DNA of 31,419 bases. It comes from GCA-2746795 sp964643965 (GTDB lineage: Bacteria; Chloroflexota; Anaerolineae; Promineifilales; Promineifilaceae). The position numbers and the translations under genes are program-made. The stretch's first letter is position 1, and each line of letters opens with the position of its first letter. Shown piece by piece: positions 31,293 through 31,419 of the stretch. Under the pieces are notes generated by a model that worked only from the letters and a program-made list of their open reading frames with translations, ran no database searches and was not told the origin of the DNA. The stretch covers positions 1 through 31,419 of the forward strand of contig CAZXVH010000056.1 of the NCBI GenBank assembly GCA_964643965.1, read 5' to 3'.

Positions 31293-31419
31293 GGCGAATC
31301 GGCTGAGATGGTATTGGTATAATAAACATCAAACCAAGGCTGTTGGTTAGGATCAATTTGCACCGCACAGGCGATCCAGCCAGTCTGATTTTCAAAGGCA
31401 TCCTCCGCAATGACACATT
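31289..31419 (-). CDS. 3' end of an unidentified gene, cut by the window edge
   Basis: The minus strand is open from the window edge to a TGA at 31289-31291. It gives 42 residues beginning CVIAEDAFENQTGW, continuing through ACAVQIDPNQQPWFDV and ending ISADSP. The stop overlaps the TTG of the protease gene, implying the same operon. I do not recognise the family from this fragment. The composition (acidic, aromatic, two Cys) is compatible with a soluble protein, perhaps part of a peptide biosynthesis or secretion cluster. Confidence 0.55.
   Translation of the reverse strand, partial: CVIAEDAFENQTGWIACAVQIDPNQQPWFDVYYTNTISADSP

Overview
The window looks like a chromosomal segment of a Chloroflexota bacterium (Anaerolineae, Ardenticatenia or Caldilineae sense). 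This is inferred from the gene set, not from a marker gene. Pointers are an ABC ATPase with an AbrB-like tail, an actinobacterial/archaeal-type inositol phosphate synthase, a DUF433/DUF5615 toxin-antitoxin pair, large YfhO and GT39 membrane proteins, and a lipoprotein adaptor feeding FtsX-type permeases. I see no rRNA, tRNA, CRISPR array, transposase or prophage.

Layout. 1-2.1 kb: a secreted, C-terminally anchored surface protein. 2.1-3.2 kb: ino1. 3.4-8.2 kb: two large polytopic envelope proteins (YfhO family, GT39 family), both carrying in-frame repeat insertions. 8.2-10.1 kb: a HAD-IIA phosphatase overlapping rlmN. 10.1-12.8 kb: a LysM/M23 peptidase and rho with its promoter and terminator. 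13.1-17.3 kb: minus-strand genes for a methyltransferase, an SDR, a Cys-rich small protein, a radical SAM/SPASM enzyme and a GT2. 17.4-18.35 kb: a toxin-antitoxin island next to a decayed copy of the end of the neighbouring flippase gene. 18.4-21.7 kb: flippase, methyltransferase and murA. 21.9-23.1 kb: an orphan REC-GAF-PAS regulator. 23.2-28.8 kb: a tightly overlapping operon of lipoprotein adaptor, two ABC ATPases and one double-FtsX permease. 28.9-31.4 kb: an ABC exporter, a signal-peptidase-like protease and the end of an unidentified gene, resembling the export end of a peptide (RiPP-like) cluster. Most genes serve the cell envelope: glycan assembly and flipping, peptidoglycan synthesis and remodelling, lipid head group synthesis, and export.

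The strongest unexplained signals are in the DNA rather than the gene list. (1) The 10-bp palindrome AACGGCCGTT occurs about 28 times exactly, against about 0.03 expected, almost always inside genes and in all reading frames, giving the recurring peptides NGR, TAV and K/E-RPF. It resembles cyanobacterial HIP1 in behaviour but not in sequence. (2) Most short gene gaps here hold degenerate tandem repeats with a 7-nt (sometimes 8-nt) period, with different unit sequences at different loci. They often run over stop or start codons and also sit in frame inside two genes. (3) Hairpin-rich palindromic elements have entered the yfhO-like and GT39 genes. One has 13-bp terminal inverted repeats and flanking direct repeats. 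(4) MurA has Asp instead of the catalytic-loop Cys, the known fosfomycin-insensitive form.
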